Positions 22,489-34,860 of a DNA stretch of 64,000 nt are shown here, in pieces. A model generated the notes under the pieces. That model was not told the origin of the DNA. It saw nothing but the letters and a program-made list of their open reading frames with translations, and searched no databases. Within the stretch, counting starts at the first letter, position 1; each line of letters opens with the position of its first letter. The DNA is from Aedes albopictus (taxonomy: Eukaryota > Arthropoda > Insecta > Diptera > Culicidae), in NCBI RefSeq assembly GCF_035046485.1, contig NC_085138.1, forward strand, positions 94,777,766 to 94,841,765, in the 5' to 3' direction. The translations under genes and the position numbers were made by a program.

Positions 22489-23482
22489 AATCTAATCTAA
22501 TCTAATCTAATCTAACACATACGCAGCCAGTACAAGAAAGCATCCTGGAAAATAATCGGGTTAGATTACGCCCGATTATTTTTCTTGTCAGTATTGATGC
22601 TTGCAGCATATCGAAGATATGTCACAAGCGTCAAAGCGGCCAGGCCTACTGCGTAGCGTTTACCGCAAAGATGATTCTTTGAAATGATTCGATTTCAATT
22701 CATTTTAGCTTAGAATCGAATCACTTCTCGAATCTACAGGGGAGGAAGGATGCGTGGACATACCGTACCAAACGCTCCATGGTTTAAGATATGATATTGT
22801 TGTGAAAATACATATTATAAATGGAAAAAAGAAGCATGAAACGTTCTCACCAAATTTGAATAATCCATCCGTAGATTCGCTTGAGAAGTGATTTTTTTCG
22901 GACGTCCAAGGGCCTAAACTGGATCCATTAGCTAGACACCTTCACGTCCCTCAATCACATCACGATATCGAATAACAAATACGCATTATTTGATCGAAAT
23001 TCTCCCTGATTTCGATGCTTGATCTAGATTCGAACCGTGGTGAAGCGACCGAAACTTGCACACTCTTCGTATGTAACTCGTAGAGATATCGGAATGATGC
23101 GGGAAACAGCAGGATTTTTTCTTCAATTTCACTGGCAAACAAGCCGCGGCTGTAAACTTAGTGCAGTAAACGCACTTTTCGCACTTCTTTGTCGCGGATG
23201 TTTTCACGTTTGGACCATCGAATCACTACAAGGCACCTTTTATGACTACCGGACACGCGGTGGCACTATACTTTCAACACTCTCAGCGGATTTCGTTACC
23301 AAGATAACATTGCCACCCTGGTTTCCACTTTGTAGAACCGTATCCGCGGACATAACATGGGCCGAATTTTCACATTCCAATATTAGCTCAAATAATCGTA
23401 AGTCGTAAACTCGCGGAAACGAAAAAAAATGACAGCGGAAAATTTTCACACCCGCACGCGTTCGCGGACTGCTGCGATCATC
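22489..23482 (-). mobile_element. Retroposon with 26-bp duplication and TTAGA tail
   Basis: Exact 26-bp direct repeats beginning ATTGAAGGCATC flank it (22,463-22,488 and 23,483-23,508), inside a 12-bp array. On the minus strand its 3' end is (TTAGA)n, about six units at 22,486-22,515. A hairpin around CCCGATTATT lies close to this tail. A 73-codon minus-strand frame (22,986-23,207) is unassigned. The structure fits a LINE copy with its coding part deleted, or a non-autonomous derivative. The tail suggests the I group, but that is a guess. Confidence 0.7.
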
Positions 23483-23508
23483 ATTGAAGGCATCTAAAAA
23501 GAAATTCT

Positions 23509-24280
23509 TGCAAGAAACTGTGACGGAATCTGCGAAGGAACCTGCAGAAATCTCTGGAGGAATTCCTGCTAGAATTTATAAATATAATTATGCAAGAAAC
23601 TGCGAAGAGATTTCTGCCGGAACGTCGTTTTTAGGGAATCTCTCTCTTGGAAATCTAGAGGAAATGTGTTATACTCAGAAAAATGCGCTCTTTCGATTAA
23701 GCCATACAAAATAGCAATACTTTCATCGTTAAACAACCCATTCTTCATGCAATTAATTGAAATATTCCTCCGACAGTTTCTTCAGAAAATGTTTAGAATT
23801 TTTCCAGCATAGTTTCAAGAAACTATTCAGATAAATCTACAAGAAATTCTTCTAGCGATTTTTTAAGAACTTATAATTAAGATTATCAAGGGATTGTGAC
23901 GGCAGTTCCTTCAGGAATTCTGTGCAGCTATTTATTTTCAGGAATTTCCTACTACTCGACAATTTCTATCCATTTTTTAATGTTTGCTTTTCAGAAATTA
24001 CCCTGGCAAATTATTCATAATATTTTCAAACATTTTTTTTTTAATCAGCAGGAAACTTTTCCAGACACTCGTACGACACCAAGTCCGCCAGTTAAATTAG
24101 CATTCTTTTGACAATTTTTTTAGGAATTCCTTCTTTTTTTATGATTTACTCCAACGCATTTCCGACTTTCTACAGTTTCTTAAGGCATCTCCTATTTTAT
24201 TTGCAAATTTCTCCAGGAATTGCTTTAGGAACAAAGTTATTCCGGTAGTTCCTTCAAGACTACCACCGATCATTGACGTA
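23509..24280. repeat. Degenerate 12-bp array, strongly drifted
   Basis: Continuation of the array split by the retroposon; units are recognisable at 23,510-23,660 and in scattered places beyond. No gene seen. Confidence 0.45.
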
Positions 24281-24429
24281 GCCAACTTTTTCTTTTTTTT
24301 TTCTTGCTCACAAACACGAGAAAGAGAAGGATGTAAGGAGTGGCCATTCGCTCCTTATTTCATCCCGCTTTTTTTACTGATTGTTAAGGAGACTGAGCAA
24401 GAATGGCTAAGCCAATGCATCCAGAAATT

Positions 24430-25165
24430 ACTTGAAACATTTCTCTGGTAATGTAACTACTGAAGGAAATTCCGGAAGAATTTCTCAAATGATTTACAAA
24501 TGATGAATAGCCAAAGAAATTTCGAAAGAAATTTCCACATGAGTTCCTACAGGAATTTTCTGACCCATTTCTAAAGGTTATGTGTGAAGAATTTCTGAAA
24601 AAATCGGTTTAGTGAATAATTTTTTAGATGATTTTTTAAGTAAACTGACGGAGGAATTTCAAAATGAATTGCAGGAATAATACCTTTTATTGGAATTGTT
24701 GAATAAATTACCCGTGAGGTCCCTAAAAAAGTGCCGGAGGACACTACTTACTTTCAGTCCTGTGGGAACATTAGGTTGTTGGCCTAAGGTCCCCTACCCG
24801 AGCAGGGATATTCCTAGAGGAACTCCTAGAAAAATTGTCGGAGAAATTCTTTCAGGAATTTCTGAGGAAAATCTCGAATTCATGGATTAATTTCCGGAGG
24901 AACTCATCGAGGTATTCCTGTGGAATTTCTCGGAGGAAATCCGGAGGAATTCCTGGAAAACTCCTGGAGAAATTCCCAGAAGGAGTTCCTATGAGGGTCC
25001 TAGAGAACATCTTGGAAAATTTTCCAGAAGAATTCCCGGAGAAATTTCCAGAGGAATTCCTAGAGAAATTCCCGGAGAAATTTCCAGAGGAATACCTAGA
25101 GAAATTTCCGGAGAAATTCTTGGAAAAAAATCCGGAAGAGTTCCTGTAGAAATTCCCGGAGACAT
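24430..25165. repeat. Degenerate 12-bp array, well preserved
   Basis: Best preserved at 24,800-25,150, where GGAATTCCTAGAGAAATT-type units run in the opposite sense to most other arrays in the window. It gives open frames on both strands (104 and 137 codons) that are not genes. Confidence 0.75.
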
Positions 25166-25244
25166 TCCCGGAACTAAACGGAGCAATATTGTGGGGTAAC
25201 AAAATTTGTCTACAGGAGGTCAAAGATGGTGTAGCGAATAACCT

Positions 25245-25790
25245 AACGAATAAATCACGAATCAAAGACTCAACTATCAGCCAGTTTTTAGCTTGCTGAA
25301 GAACTTTGTTGAAGACGGCATCATTCTATCTTATCAGGATTCTGAGATATAGAAGTTTGAACATTTTTTACCCTGGCGCCACCTAGCGTACGATTCTCGA
25401 ACCAAAGACACCATTGCCAGATAGCTCTTAGCCTGCTGATCAACTTTGCTGAAAACGGCATGCTTGTACCTTATTAGGGTATCGAGATATTCGTGTTTGA
25501 ATTTTTCAGACACAAGGCGCCACCTAGCGGATAAATCCCAAACCAAAGACTTTACTATCAGATAGTTCTGAGCTTGCTGAAGAATTTTGCCGAAGACAGC
25601 ATCATTCTATCTCATCAGGTTTCTGAGATATGAGGGTTTGAACATTTTTGACACTGGCGCCGCCTAGCGGCCGAATCACGAACCAAAGTCGCCGGTGCCA
25701 GTTAGTTCTTAACCTGCTGAACAAATTCGCCCAAGACGCTATACTTCTATCTCATCGGGATCTTGAGATATACTTTGCGCAAAGTATGTG
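25245..25790. repeat. ~140-bp tandem repeat
   Basis: About four units, each with GGCGCCACCTAGCG (25,375, 25,516 and 25,656, spacing 140-141), a CTGAGATAT-type block and an AACCAAAGAC block. Confidence 0.8.
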
Positions 25791-27488
25791 GCCAATTTTG
25801 GTACCCCAAGACAATCCGGAATAACTCCGGAACCATGTGGACCAGGCACTTATGTCCCCGGCATCAAAAACTAGAAAAGTTTTTATTTATTTATTTACCA
25901 TCATCTTCAACACTAGGTTGTACAGACTGTTGCCTAACTTATAAATCTTATCCTACTACTAAAAACACTTTTGGGACACTTCGGGAAGTTGTGAAAATTT
26001 CAACAAAATCCATCGAAAAACAAAAAAGTTATGACCATTTTTGTGCTTTTCCGAAGGTGGAAAATGTACGTTGGCTGGATGAAGGTTAATTCAGAAGGAC
26101 ATATCCTTAGGAATAAATTTGAAAACTTCTTTAAGAATTCCTCCGATTATATATCAAAAAACAAATGAAAATTGAAAAAAATCGAAGTTACCACGGAAGT
26201 TTCAGAAGAAATGCCGAAACTCTAAAAAAATGAAACTCTGAAAAAATAATAGTTTCTTCAAGATTTTCTCAGCCAACATCTGCGATATTCTATCCGGAAT
26301 GCTTAGAGGAATACCTCTGGTAAGTTTTTTTGACAATTTGTTCTGGACTTCTTCTGGAAACTCCATAGATTAATTCATTAAGTCCACCGACTTTTTTTTA
26401 GAAAATTATGATTTAAGAATTTCTCGGTAAATTCTTTTGAGAAATTCCTTAGATATTAATGAAAATCCCGGTTATTGAACATTCCTATCTATTCGTTTAT
26501 AACGCATAGCACTTCACATGTTTCATTACTGATTTCACCACCAACTGTGAAAAAAAACAGTAGCAATTATCAAACCTGCTGCAATCGATATATCCCCGAG
26601 GCAGTTGAATTGCGAGCATGCAGGATGCATGCTGACTGGCCACTTGTGTTCCTTCCCTCGACTTGATGCAGTTGGTGGGGGTCATGCAGCACAAATTGCA
26701 AACATTTATTTGGGAGTGTGAGTATAGGTAGCCGTGGTGCTTTAGGCGATGATTCCAGCTTCCAGCTTGGCTCCCGTTTGGTATGGACCCTAAGAGAATT
26801 CAACAGACTAGGGACTGTTGATACCCATAAATAATAATTCGACACTGCAAATGAGTGGATTTTTCCCTCGGGGGACTGCGTTGCTGACTAACATTGATTT
26901 CATTGTATTGCGTTGTGATACACTGTGGTGCATAATTGATCGGACAAACGTCAATTTCCATACAAAATAACCAACTCTGAGATGCTGTATCTATGGTTTG
27001 TTTTGATGGATTGAGCTCAATTTTTGACACGGAACTACAAATATGCTGAATTTTACGTGAATGAAGTATGTAAAAAGTGTTTTCGTACACAGGTCTGTGC
27101 GTGACAATGCGTTCAAAATGTGCAAAAGTGATCGAAAAGCGGCACCCTTTTTGATTTACATTTGAATTGACAAGCATAGACTATGCCACAGCTACGCCCA
27201 GGAGATGAAAAAATGGTCATGTAAGGTAAGAGCTCCGATTTAGCATGACTCTAACCAAAATGTCTATCTTTTGCAAGAAAATTTATCAATTCACGTGAAA
27301 AATGGGAAAATTAGTGTCTCATTTTTTCCCATCCCATTTCCCATTCTATCCGTATGATTGATTGTTCCAAATTCGATGCTCAATTTCACACTCTATTATC
27401 ATCTCAATTTTTTATTCATAAAATCCACCATCCACACAATGTGGCGCTAAAATATGCTCTGATCTCCCTGTGTGTAAGGAAACGCTAG
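25791..27488. other. No gene recognised
   Basis: AT-rich, with a TTTATTTATTTA run at 25,880-25,893 that may be a LINE 3' tail, drifted 12-bp units near 26,090-26,470, and unassigned sequence from 26,480 on. Frames of 60-125 codons look random. Confidence 0.5.
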
Positions 27489-27493
27489 GTGAC

Positions 27494-28126
27494 TGTTGGG
27501 GCGTGTGGTACTTTCGGAACTAGAATACCATTTTGAAAGCAGCTTCTATTTCAAGCAGCTTCAAAAACTGCAAATTTATTGAAGTATAATTAATTTAACA
27601 GTTAATAATTACCATATAAACTATCTTACGTTGTAGTATTAGTTCACGCACAAATCTCCCAACAGTGCACAATCCATCGTTGTTCTGCACGCAAAAACGG
27701 CTACGCTCAAAAATGTGTTCGGCCTGCACATTTTTAGTAAACATCCATGCCGCACATGACTGTGTTCGAAACACACATTTTTTTAAAATTGCTCGTACGC
27801 TCATATGAGCATGTATTTTGCAATAATTTCGACATGGCAACCTCACTGGGTTTATAAACCACCTTCAAATACCGAAAAATATTGATATTTTGCAAAAATG
27901 TGAGCGTGCAAGCAATTTAAAAAAATGTGTGTTTCCAACACAGTCCCTGTGCGGCATGGGCGCTACTCAAAAATGAGAGCTTTTATTTTAGAGAGTGCCT
28001 TCCACGAACTAAAACGCACTGCTCTTCATACGCTACTTCCAATAGACATTTGCTCTATCGAACGTCGCTCTCACTTCAGGGTTGCCAGTTCTACAAGACC
28101 CTAACGTATAGGAACTATTCGCAACA
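27494..28126 (-). repeat. BEL LTR, left copy (3' LTR) with MITE inside
   Basis: Matches 28,976-29,298 except for the insertion at 27,689-27,995. A polypurine tract (minus strand CTCCACGGGGGGGAA) adjoins at 28,127-28,141. Confidence 0.9.
27689..27995. mobile_element. MITE inside the BEL LTR
   Basis: About 307 bp with long imperfect inverted arms; both contain ATGCCGCACA and AAACACACATTTTTTTAAA. Direct repeat TGC at 27,686-27,688 and 27,996-27,998. The other LTR gives the empty site. Confidence 0.85.
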
Positions 28127-28937
28127 TTCCCCCCCGTGGAGCTGGTAACAAACTGAAGCCCATCTGCTGCACAATTTTTATCCGAAACTTCGAAATAAAT
28201 TTGGAAACGTTGCGCGCAAGCAATGAACCTTCTGATGATGGCAGCACCATACCATCGTGGATGTGAATTGTTGAACGTACGCGCAAGTCGAGTTGACTCG
28301 TTCCACTGCTAGCTACAGTACAATACCCACCGGGATCGAACAGCAACGTTTTAGACTGATGACGATTGCCTGGCTTCCAGCGGCGGTGGCGGCGACGACG
28401 GCGGCGGCGGTAGCGGTGTTGCTCTTTCATCGTTGGATGTGGCTTTCGACAGGCTACCCGTATCACTCTAGTTGCAATGGGCATTGTGTTTTGTCCCTGC
28501 TTGTACGCTGATGACGAATCAGCTGGTGTTGTTTTGATGATTTCTCCTTTCTTTTGGAGAGACCGATCACCGATGACGATGTTTTGTGAAACAGCTGATT
28601 TGAGCAAGAACATTGTTTGCGAGGTTTGTTCGGAAGAGCCTACTGGAATCGATACACAAGTGCAGTCTTTTTGCGGCTGGGCGTCGTCACTTTGTGGAAT
28701 CGGTTTTATTACCTTTCCTTTGCTGACCGCATTCCCACTATATTGCCGTATCACTGCTTCTTTCCTAGCGCTGAATTCCAATTCCATTTTGCGTACAGCT
28801 TTTCTGAACTCCTCGTCGATTTTGGCCATGTCTTGCTCGTAGTGAAGCTCCATACGTTTCACTCGTTCGTCATAGTCCTTCCGCCACAACTCATTCTTCT
28901 TCTCTAGAAGGGAAAGTTCGTCTTCTACACTTTCCAT
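28101..28937 (-). pseudogene. BEL Gag N-terminus fused to terminal remnant
   Basis: A 278-codon frame begins with the Gag-type start MESVEDELSLLEKK and a charged, helical, probably coiled-coil stretch over residues 1-70 (heptad-like E/K/L/M spacing). From about residue 170 a run of eight or nine arginines with histidines is followed by a segment like the end of a BEL polyprotein (FDPGGYCTV...), and the frame terminates inside the 3' LTR. Capsid, protease, RT, RNase H and integrase are missing. The ATG lies about 40 bp inside the 5' LTR. It is an internal deletion derivative; whether the short protein is made is unknown. Confidence 0.65.
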
Positions 28938-28975
28938 GGCGGAATGCTTCTGGTGGAGTACAACTTTTTGAAATT

Positions 28976-29298
28976 TGTTGGGGCGTGTGGTACTTTCGGA
29001 ACTAGAATACCATTTTGAAAGCAGCTTCTATTTCAAGCAGCTTCAAAAACTGCAAATTTATTGAAGTATAATTAATTTAACAGTTAATAATTACCATATA
29101 AACTATCTTACGTTGTAGTATTAGTTCACGCACAAATCTCCCAACAGTGCACAATCCATCGTTGTTCTGCCTTCCACGAACTAAAACGCACTGCTCTTCA
29201 TACGCTACTTCCAATAGACATTTGCTCTATCGAACGTCGCTCTCACTTCAGGGTTGCCAGTTCTACAAGACCCTAACGTATAGGAACTATTCGCAACA
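28976..29298 (-). repeat. BEL LTR, right copy (5' LTR)
   Basis: Intact 323-bp LTR, starting TGTTGGGGCGTG and ending TTCGCAACA on the plus strand. Confidence 0.9.
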
Positions 29299-29303
29299 GT
29301 GAC

Positions 29304-30020
29304 AAATTACATCTCATTTTTCACTGACCCCGGCGGTGTCTGGTGTCCCACGTGCGTTGTAATAAATTGAAAACTCGTTTCCGATAGGCCTACGATTATC
29401 TTTTTTTTTTAGTTTTGAACCCAAACGTGTAACGGTTGAGCAGTTCGTTTTCAGCCGTTGTTGCCGGGAGTCACCCCTTTTTTATCACGAATGCAACTTT
29501 CACACCTCTCAACAACGCAACGGTGCGGTGGTAGTATATCAGAAGACCATTCTGGTGGCCTGATATCCATCTGGGGAGATTAAACATTCTCACCCCTGCC
29601 CAAATCTGGCATGCATTGGTTGACCAACCAATAACTGTCATCTATGGGAAAACTGCAGGAGATCAGCTTCCGATTGAGCAATTTAAATTTGAATTTTTCA
29701 CGCGTGGCCATCAACAGATCAACAGATTTTAAACGCAAACATCGGAGTGCGGTTGTACTCAGCCCCGGCTCGGATGCAGCTTCCCTGGAATCTACCCCCT
29801 AAATTAAATGTTTGTCCTCTGGCTGTGATTCATTTGCTTCTTGCTATAGGGGAAGACTGGGGTAAAAGGCCTCTAGCCAAGATTAAAATACAGTTTGAAT
29901 ACAATCTGAAGCTCGGCAATGTTAGTGCCTCCTGTTGAGCTAAGGTGGTAAACACTAAATACCTTCATCCATTGCAGTGGCTCTCAGCTATCAGCAGCGA
30001 TGCTTCTGGGGATTTTTATA
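29304..30020. other. No gene recognised
   Basis: Mixed-composition sequence without recognised repeats or genes. The one frame over 60 codons (29,747-29,938) has no known features. Confidence 0.4.
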
Positions 30021-30024
30021 TTAT

Positions 30025-31006
30025 CGTACAAATTGAGCCGAAGGGTCTCAGATTTTCATGAAACTTTTTCCACAGGCAGGGCTCATGGATATATGAACAA
30101 AAAAAAATGAGAAATAATCAGATATCCAAAAAAGAATATGAAGTGGAAAAAGTTTTACACAACATTTTCCACAGTTGAGAAAATTCGTAAAGAAAAGCCG
30201 TAAAAACTATGCCCGAACTCGTTCAAAATTTAAAAAAAAATATTATTGAGGTTATTTTATAAGCTTTAATCGCTGAAATTTTTGGAATGTACTTTTTATT
30301 TCCTGAGTTATGGTCAATTTTGTGAAAAATGACCATGTACGCATATATTATATGGCCATTTTTTCACAAAATTGGCCATAACTCAGGAACGAAAAAAGTG
30401 CATTCCAAAAATTTCAGCGATCAAAGCTTATAAAATGACCTTTTTAAAAATATTTCTTGAAAATTTTCTGCGAATTCAGGCAAATTTGCTTTCATTTTCA
30501 TTAAAAAATTTTGTTTCTACCATACCCCGTTCTTGAGTTATGATTGTTTAAAGAAAAGGCTTATATGGAACATTTAGGCATTTTTCAACAAAATTGACCA
30601 TAACTCAAAAACGAAAAAAAGTGCCTTCCAAAAATTTCAGCTTAATCGCTTATGAAATAACCTTTTCAAAAATATTTTTTTGAAAATTTTCCACGGGTTC
30701 GGGCATAGTTCTTCCAGCTTTTCTTTACAAATTTTCTGAACTGTGGAAAATTTCGTGGAAAAATTTCTCCACTTCATATTTTTCATGGATTTTCATGGAA
30801 AAAAACCTTGTTTCTACGATGCTTCGTTCTTGAGTTATGATTTTTCAAAGTAGTATCAGGAGGAAACATAAAAAATCTACCTGAGTTTTCCGGAAAAAAT
30901 AGACGACCCTGATTTTTTTTTCATTTTTTTTGTTTATATATCCATGAGCCCTGCCTGTGGAAAAAGTTTCATGAAAATCTGAGACCCTTCGGCCCAAACC
31001 CGTACG
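30025..31006. mobile_element. ~1-kb foldback element
   Basis: The outer inverted arms share GCCGAAGGGTCTCAGATT and onward for about 85 bp (30,025-30,115 against 30,915-31,006). A second, internal inverted repeat lies at about 30,260-30,440 around AACTCAGGAACGAAA. Further direct and inverted copies of the AACTCAAGAACG-type block occur at 30,530, 30,600 and 30,825. No coding capacity. Confidence 0.75.
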
Positions 31007-31269
31007 GTGATGAGAAAAAAAAACCCGATTAATCCACCTAGTAGTGATGATGCCTTTCTCGTCGTAAGTGCAATACTGCAATGCTCATGATATATCCGTC
31101 TAAGTAAGCCGAATGTTCCTAAATCGTTATATGTATTCCAACGTTATGTTCAACATATAGACAAAGCTGAACAATATCAGTCCTATCAGTAGACTGTTGA
31201 CCACCTTCACTATCAACAATGGAAGCCGATTAGGGGCTGTTCATAAACCACGTAGACCAAAATTTGGCC

Positions 31270-32560
31270 ATCTCAGACCGGGACAGACCTTCCGGCGGGA
31301 CACTAAGAACCGGTAACACTGCCATTAGTAACCCAAGAGGTCTGTGCCTATTTGCTTACTAATCGTTCATCAGATTATCGAAAAAGCCGCAACCTTATGT
31401 ATTGCATGTATGGGTTTGTTTCAATTTTACATTAAATTGGGTCTTTTACCACCTGCGACTCACCTGGACAGTACATATTGTCTCAAATATAGCCTGAGAC
31501 TAGTGTCTTCCGAACTGTTTATCAGGTACGAGAATTGATAAGTTGCATGCATGAGCTTGGTTCACTTTTACATTTAACCAATTCCGATGGAAAACCCGGA
31601 ACCGGTTTTGGAACACTATCGATAGTGATATAGTCTAAGACTATTGTCTTGCAAACCGTTCAAAGTTATCGAAAATACCACGATTTGATGTGCCACATGA
31701 ATTAGGTTGGTTCACTTTTACTTTCGGCGGGATACCCAAAATCAGTACCGGAGCACTACCGGTAGCCTTAGATGTGGTCTGAGACTATTTTCATGCTGAC
31801 CGTTCTTCATGGTATCGAAAAAACTTCTATTTGATGTGCCGCATGCATGGGTTCCCCTCTACATTTGACCACTTCCGACGGGACACCCGAAACCGGTTTC
31901 GGAACAATACCGTTTTTGCCAAAAACGGTCTTGCTTACCGTTCATCAGGTTACCTAATGAGTCAATAATTCATATGCCGCATGCATTAGTTTGGTTCACT
32001 TCTATATTTGTATTTGTCCACTTCCGGTGGGTGAGCGCTACCAGTTCAGATTTGGTCTAAGGCTACTACCGGTGGTGCACACGGAACCGGTTCCGGATCA
32101 CTACCGGTTCAGATTTGGTCTTAAGCTATTTTCCTGTGAACCTTCCATATGGTTACCGAAAATGGCGTTATTTGATGTGCCGCATGCGTAGGTTTGGTGC
32201 ACTTTTATATTAGTCCACTTCCGGCGGGACACACAAAACCGGTTCCGTAACATTACCGGTTTTTCCAAACATAGTCAGAGGGAGGTTATTTTTTGCTTAC
32301 CGCTCATTAGGTTCTAGAAAATGCCGCTATGTGATGTATCGCATGCATGGGTTTAGTTCACCTTTTTATTTGGCCCCTTCCGGCGGGACACTCGGAACCG
32401 GTTCCGGAACACTACCGGTTCAAATATGGTCTGAGACAGTTTTCCTGCTTACTGTTCATCAGGTTATCGGAAAAGCCGCCGTTTGATGTGTCACAAGGAT
32501 GGGTTTGTAGCATGCTATGCATATGTGGCCCCATTTTCAATAGGAAACAATGGGACCAGA
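31270..32560. repeat. ~160-bp tandem repeat
   Basis: Seven or eight units, each with CTTCCGGCGGGACAC, a GAACCGGTTCCGG block, CTACCGGT, a GGTTATCGAAAA block and GATGTGCCGCATGCAT. Confidence 0.85.
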
Positions 32561-32634
32561 TTCTGCGTCGAATTAAACGTCGGTCATTAAAATAGGTTGA
32601 AGTTTGCTGCCAAAAAGTTATGTGAGTTTGTTTG

Positions 32635-32829
<195 letters not shown>

Positions 32830-32952
32830 CACCTCAATTCGTCGGGCTGAGTTGATTGGTATATGTGATTTGACTCTTCGGGCCTTCTATCAAAAAGTCA
32901 TTTTTGGAGTGAATATATAGCCTTTCCAGTACACTTAGTGTACAAGAAAGGC

Positions 32953-33785
32953 AAAAATGCCCTTCTCCGACAATTTTCTATAAACAGTACTATGATTGTG
33001 AATCGTTTCACTCAAACTGCAGTTTTACACTGATTCTCCCTATAGTATAGTCCCCTTGTTTCGCAATCAAAGTTCAAAACGGTGAGGTGCCCACTCTTGA
33101 AAAATCATTCGATTGTAACGATATTATTGTCATCGCGGTGGCAAGTTTGATTCGCTTCCGAATGTTTCGACCCCGCAGCACCAACAACAGCCGGAGACGA
33201 GTCGTCATCTCAAGAGGGGATGCGATGGGACATAATGCGGAAATGAATAGTAATAAAAATAATCATAATACGCAATGAAAATCACATCACACCACTACTC
33301 TACAGCAATAATACGGTTGCTGGTGCAGTGAGTAGAGATGGGAATCGTTGTACCAATTGTACGTCCGCACCCCTAAATAGCGTTTAGTTACACATAATGG
33401 CGTGTGTTTTGGTTTTATTTCGTACATAATATCTATAATCGAAATTAAAGAAAACTGACAAAAGCAGAGTGCATATGATTGACCATAATTAAATAGCTGA
33501 TAATATTTTTTCAATGTTTAATGTTCATCTCAATTATATAACACAGTGCAACACACAAAATGTATACTCAATTTTGACCTCAGTTTCTGAAAGTACGAAA
33601 ATTCTACGTTTGTCGAGAACATATTTTAAATTTAGCATAGTGTTGTTATCGCAAAATAAATATGTAAAAAAATATACGTTTCAGTTATTTTGGTCTTAGT
33701 TCTGATAAGATGCGTATTTTAGTATAATAATGTTCAACGGGTATATTCTCTGCATCTTATTAACTTTACTGCAGAGCATCAATGA
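32953..33785. other. No gene recognised
   Basis: AT-rich, apparently unique sequence. The 63-codon frame at 33,087-33,278 shows no recognised domain. Confidence 0.4.
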
Positions 33786-33789
33786 TTAA

Positions 33790-33905
33790 CCCTAAAAGGG
33801 ATACCTGGGGTTCATTGGACCCCAGGCGCCTTTCAGAGCTCGTCTTTGATGGAACACACTCAGCGAGGTGACGAAACTAAGGCCATGAAGGTATCCCTTT
33901 TAGGG
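33790..33905. mobile_element. piggyBac-type MITE
   Basis: 116 bp flanked by TTAA on both sides (33,786-33,789 and 33,906-33,909), with inverted ends CCCTAAAAGGGATACC. A second small palindrome, CCTGGGG...CCCCAGG, lies inside the left end. TTAA plus CCC ends fit piggyBac-derived MITEs. Confidence 0.8.
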
Positions 33906-34035
33906 TTAATCATGAATTTTATCATGATTATTGATTAATGATAAAGATTAATCAAAAATCAATAATCGTAATAACAAAGAAAACGATCGCTAAATCATCA
34001 TCTTTATTACACTGCTTCCGCAATTTCATCATTAA

Positions 34036-34282
34036 GGCCGGACGGGACGGTGGTTGAATCGTCCGCCATTGCTCTGTTGCTAGTAAGATGCAAATCTCAA
34101 CTTCTAATTCATATTATTAACTAGAAATTTGATCGTTCATTTGCTCACTTGTGGTGCACAATCGACTAAAGTTTCAGCTACGTCAGTGCAGTGGAAATTG
34201 ATATTTGCTTCTTCAAAATCGCGAGGCAAATTGTTAGAAAGAGAGGGAAGATAGGAAAAATTACACGTCGTCCCGTGCGGCC
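34036..34282. mobile_element. TTAA-flanked MITE
   Basis: 247 bp with ends GGCCGGACGGGACG and the inverse CGTCCCGTGCGGCC, flanked by TTAA at 34,032-34,035 and 34,283-34,286. Confidence 0.75.
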
Positions 34283-34399
34283 TTAATCAGTGAACATAAC
34301 CATAGAAAAAATAATCAATCAATGTGTGTGCATTGTCCAAGTGTGCGCAGTTCTATTATGGAAATGAGCTGCACTGTGTGCATTTTCAGTGCGGCATGC

Positions 34400-34860
34400 C
34401 ATCCTTGCTCTCAGGGGACTTTAGAGATTCCAGGAGGTTCCAGGAGTGCTCCAGGGAGCCAAATTCCATTTTAGGGAGTCTCTTGGTGATTACAGGGAGC
34501 TTCAGGGGGTTCCAGGGGAGTTCTAGTGGGTCTCATGAGCGTTTCAGGGGCATTCCAGGAGGTATCAGAGTGTACCAGGAGGGCTCAGGGGCGTTTAAGG
34601 GGGTCTCAGGGGCGTTTCAAGCAGTATCGGGAGTTTTCAGGGGGCACCTTGAGCTCTCAGGAGCATTTTAGAAGGGTTCTAGGGGCTTTCAGGGTCGATC
34701 CAGGGAGTTAGGGAATTCCAAGAGGTTTTAGGGAGGTACCTGGGGACAGAGGCATAACGCAGGCGTTTTCGGGGGTTTCGGAGGGTTTTCAAGGGGTCCG
34801 AGGCAGTTTTAGGGGAATTTTGAATACATTGCAGGAAGTTTCAGAGTATTTCGGTTAACC
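34400..34860. repeat. G-rich minisatellite-like stretch
   Basis: Short degenerate units of the TTTCAGGGGG(T/C) kind repeat through the stretch. The 115-codon frame at 34,324-34,671 (GAF/GSF-rich) is a by-product. Confidence 0.7.

Larger units (their letters stand above)
27494..29298 (-). mobile_element. Internally deleted BEL/Pao element
   Basis: The LTRs are at 27,494-28,126 and 28,976-29,298, with the 5-bp duplication GTGAC at 27,489-27,493 and 29,299-29,303. The ends are TGTTG...CAACA. The internal region is under 1 kb and encodes a Gag-like N-terminus only, so pol is lost. The left LTR is longer by exactly one MITE plus its duplication (310 bp); without it both LTRs are 323 bp. Confidence 0.88.

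Noticed and set aside
24280..24420. A further MITE (TTTTCTTTTTTTTTC near AAGGAG...CTCCTT)
   Set aside because: A small hairpin exists, but I could not define matching ends or a duplication.
24835..25265. Frames of 104 and 137 codons resembling low-complexity structural proteins
   Set aside because: Same 12-bp repeat, antiparallel frames over one stretch.
31270..32560. CRISPR array
   Set aside because: Units are long, degenerate and directly adjacent, without unique spacers, in a eukaryotic context.
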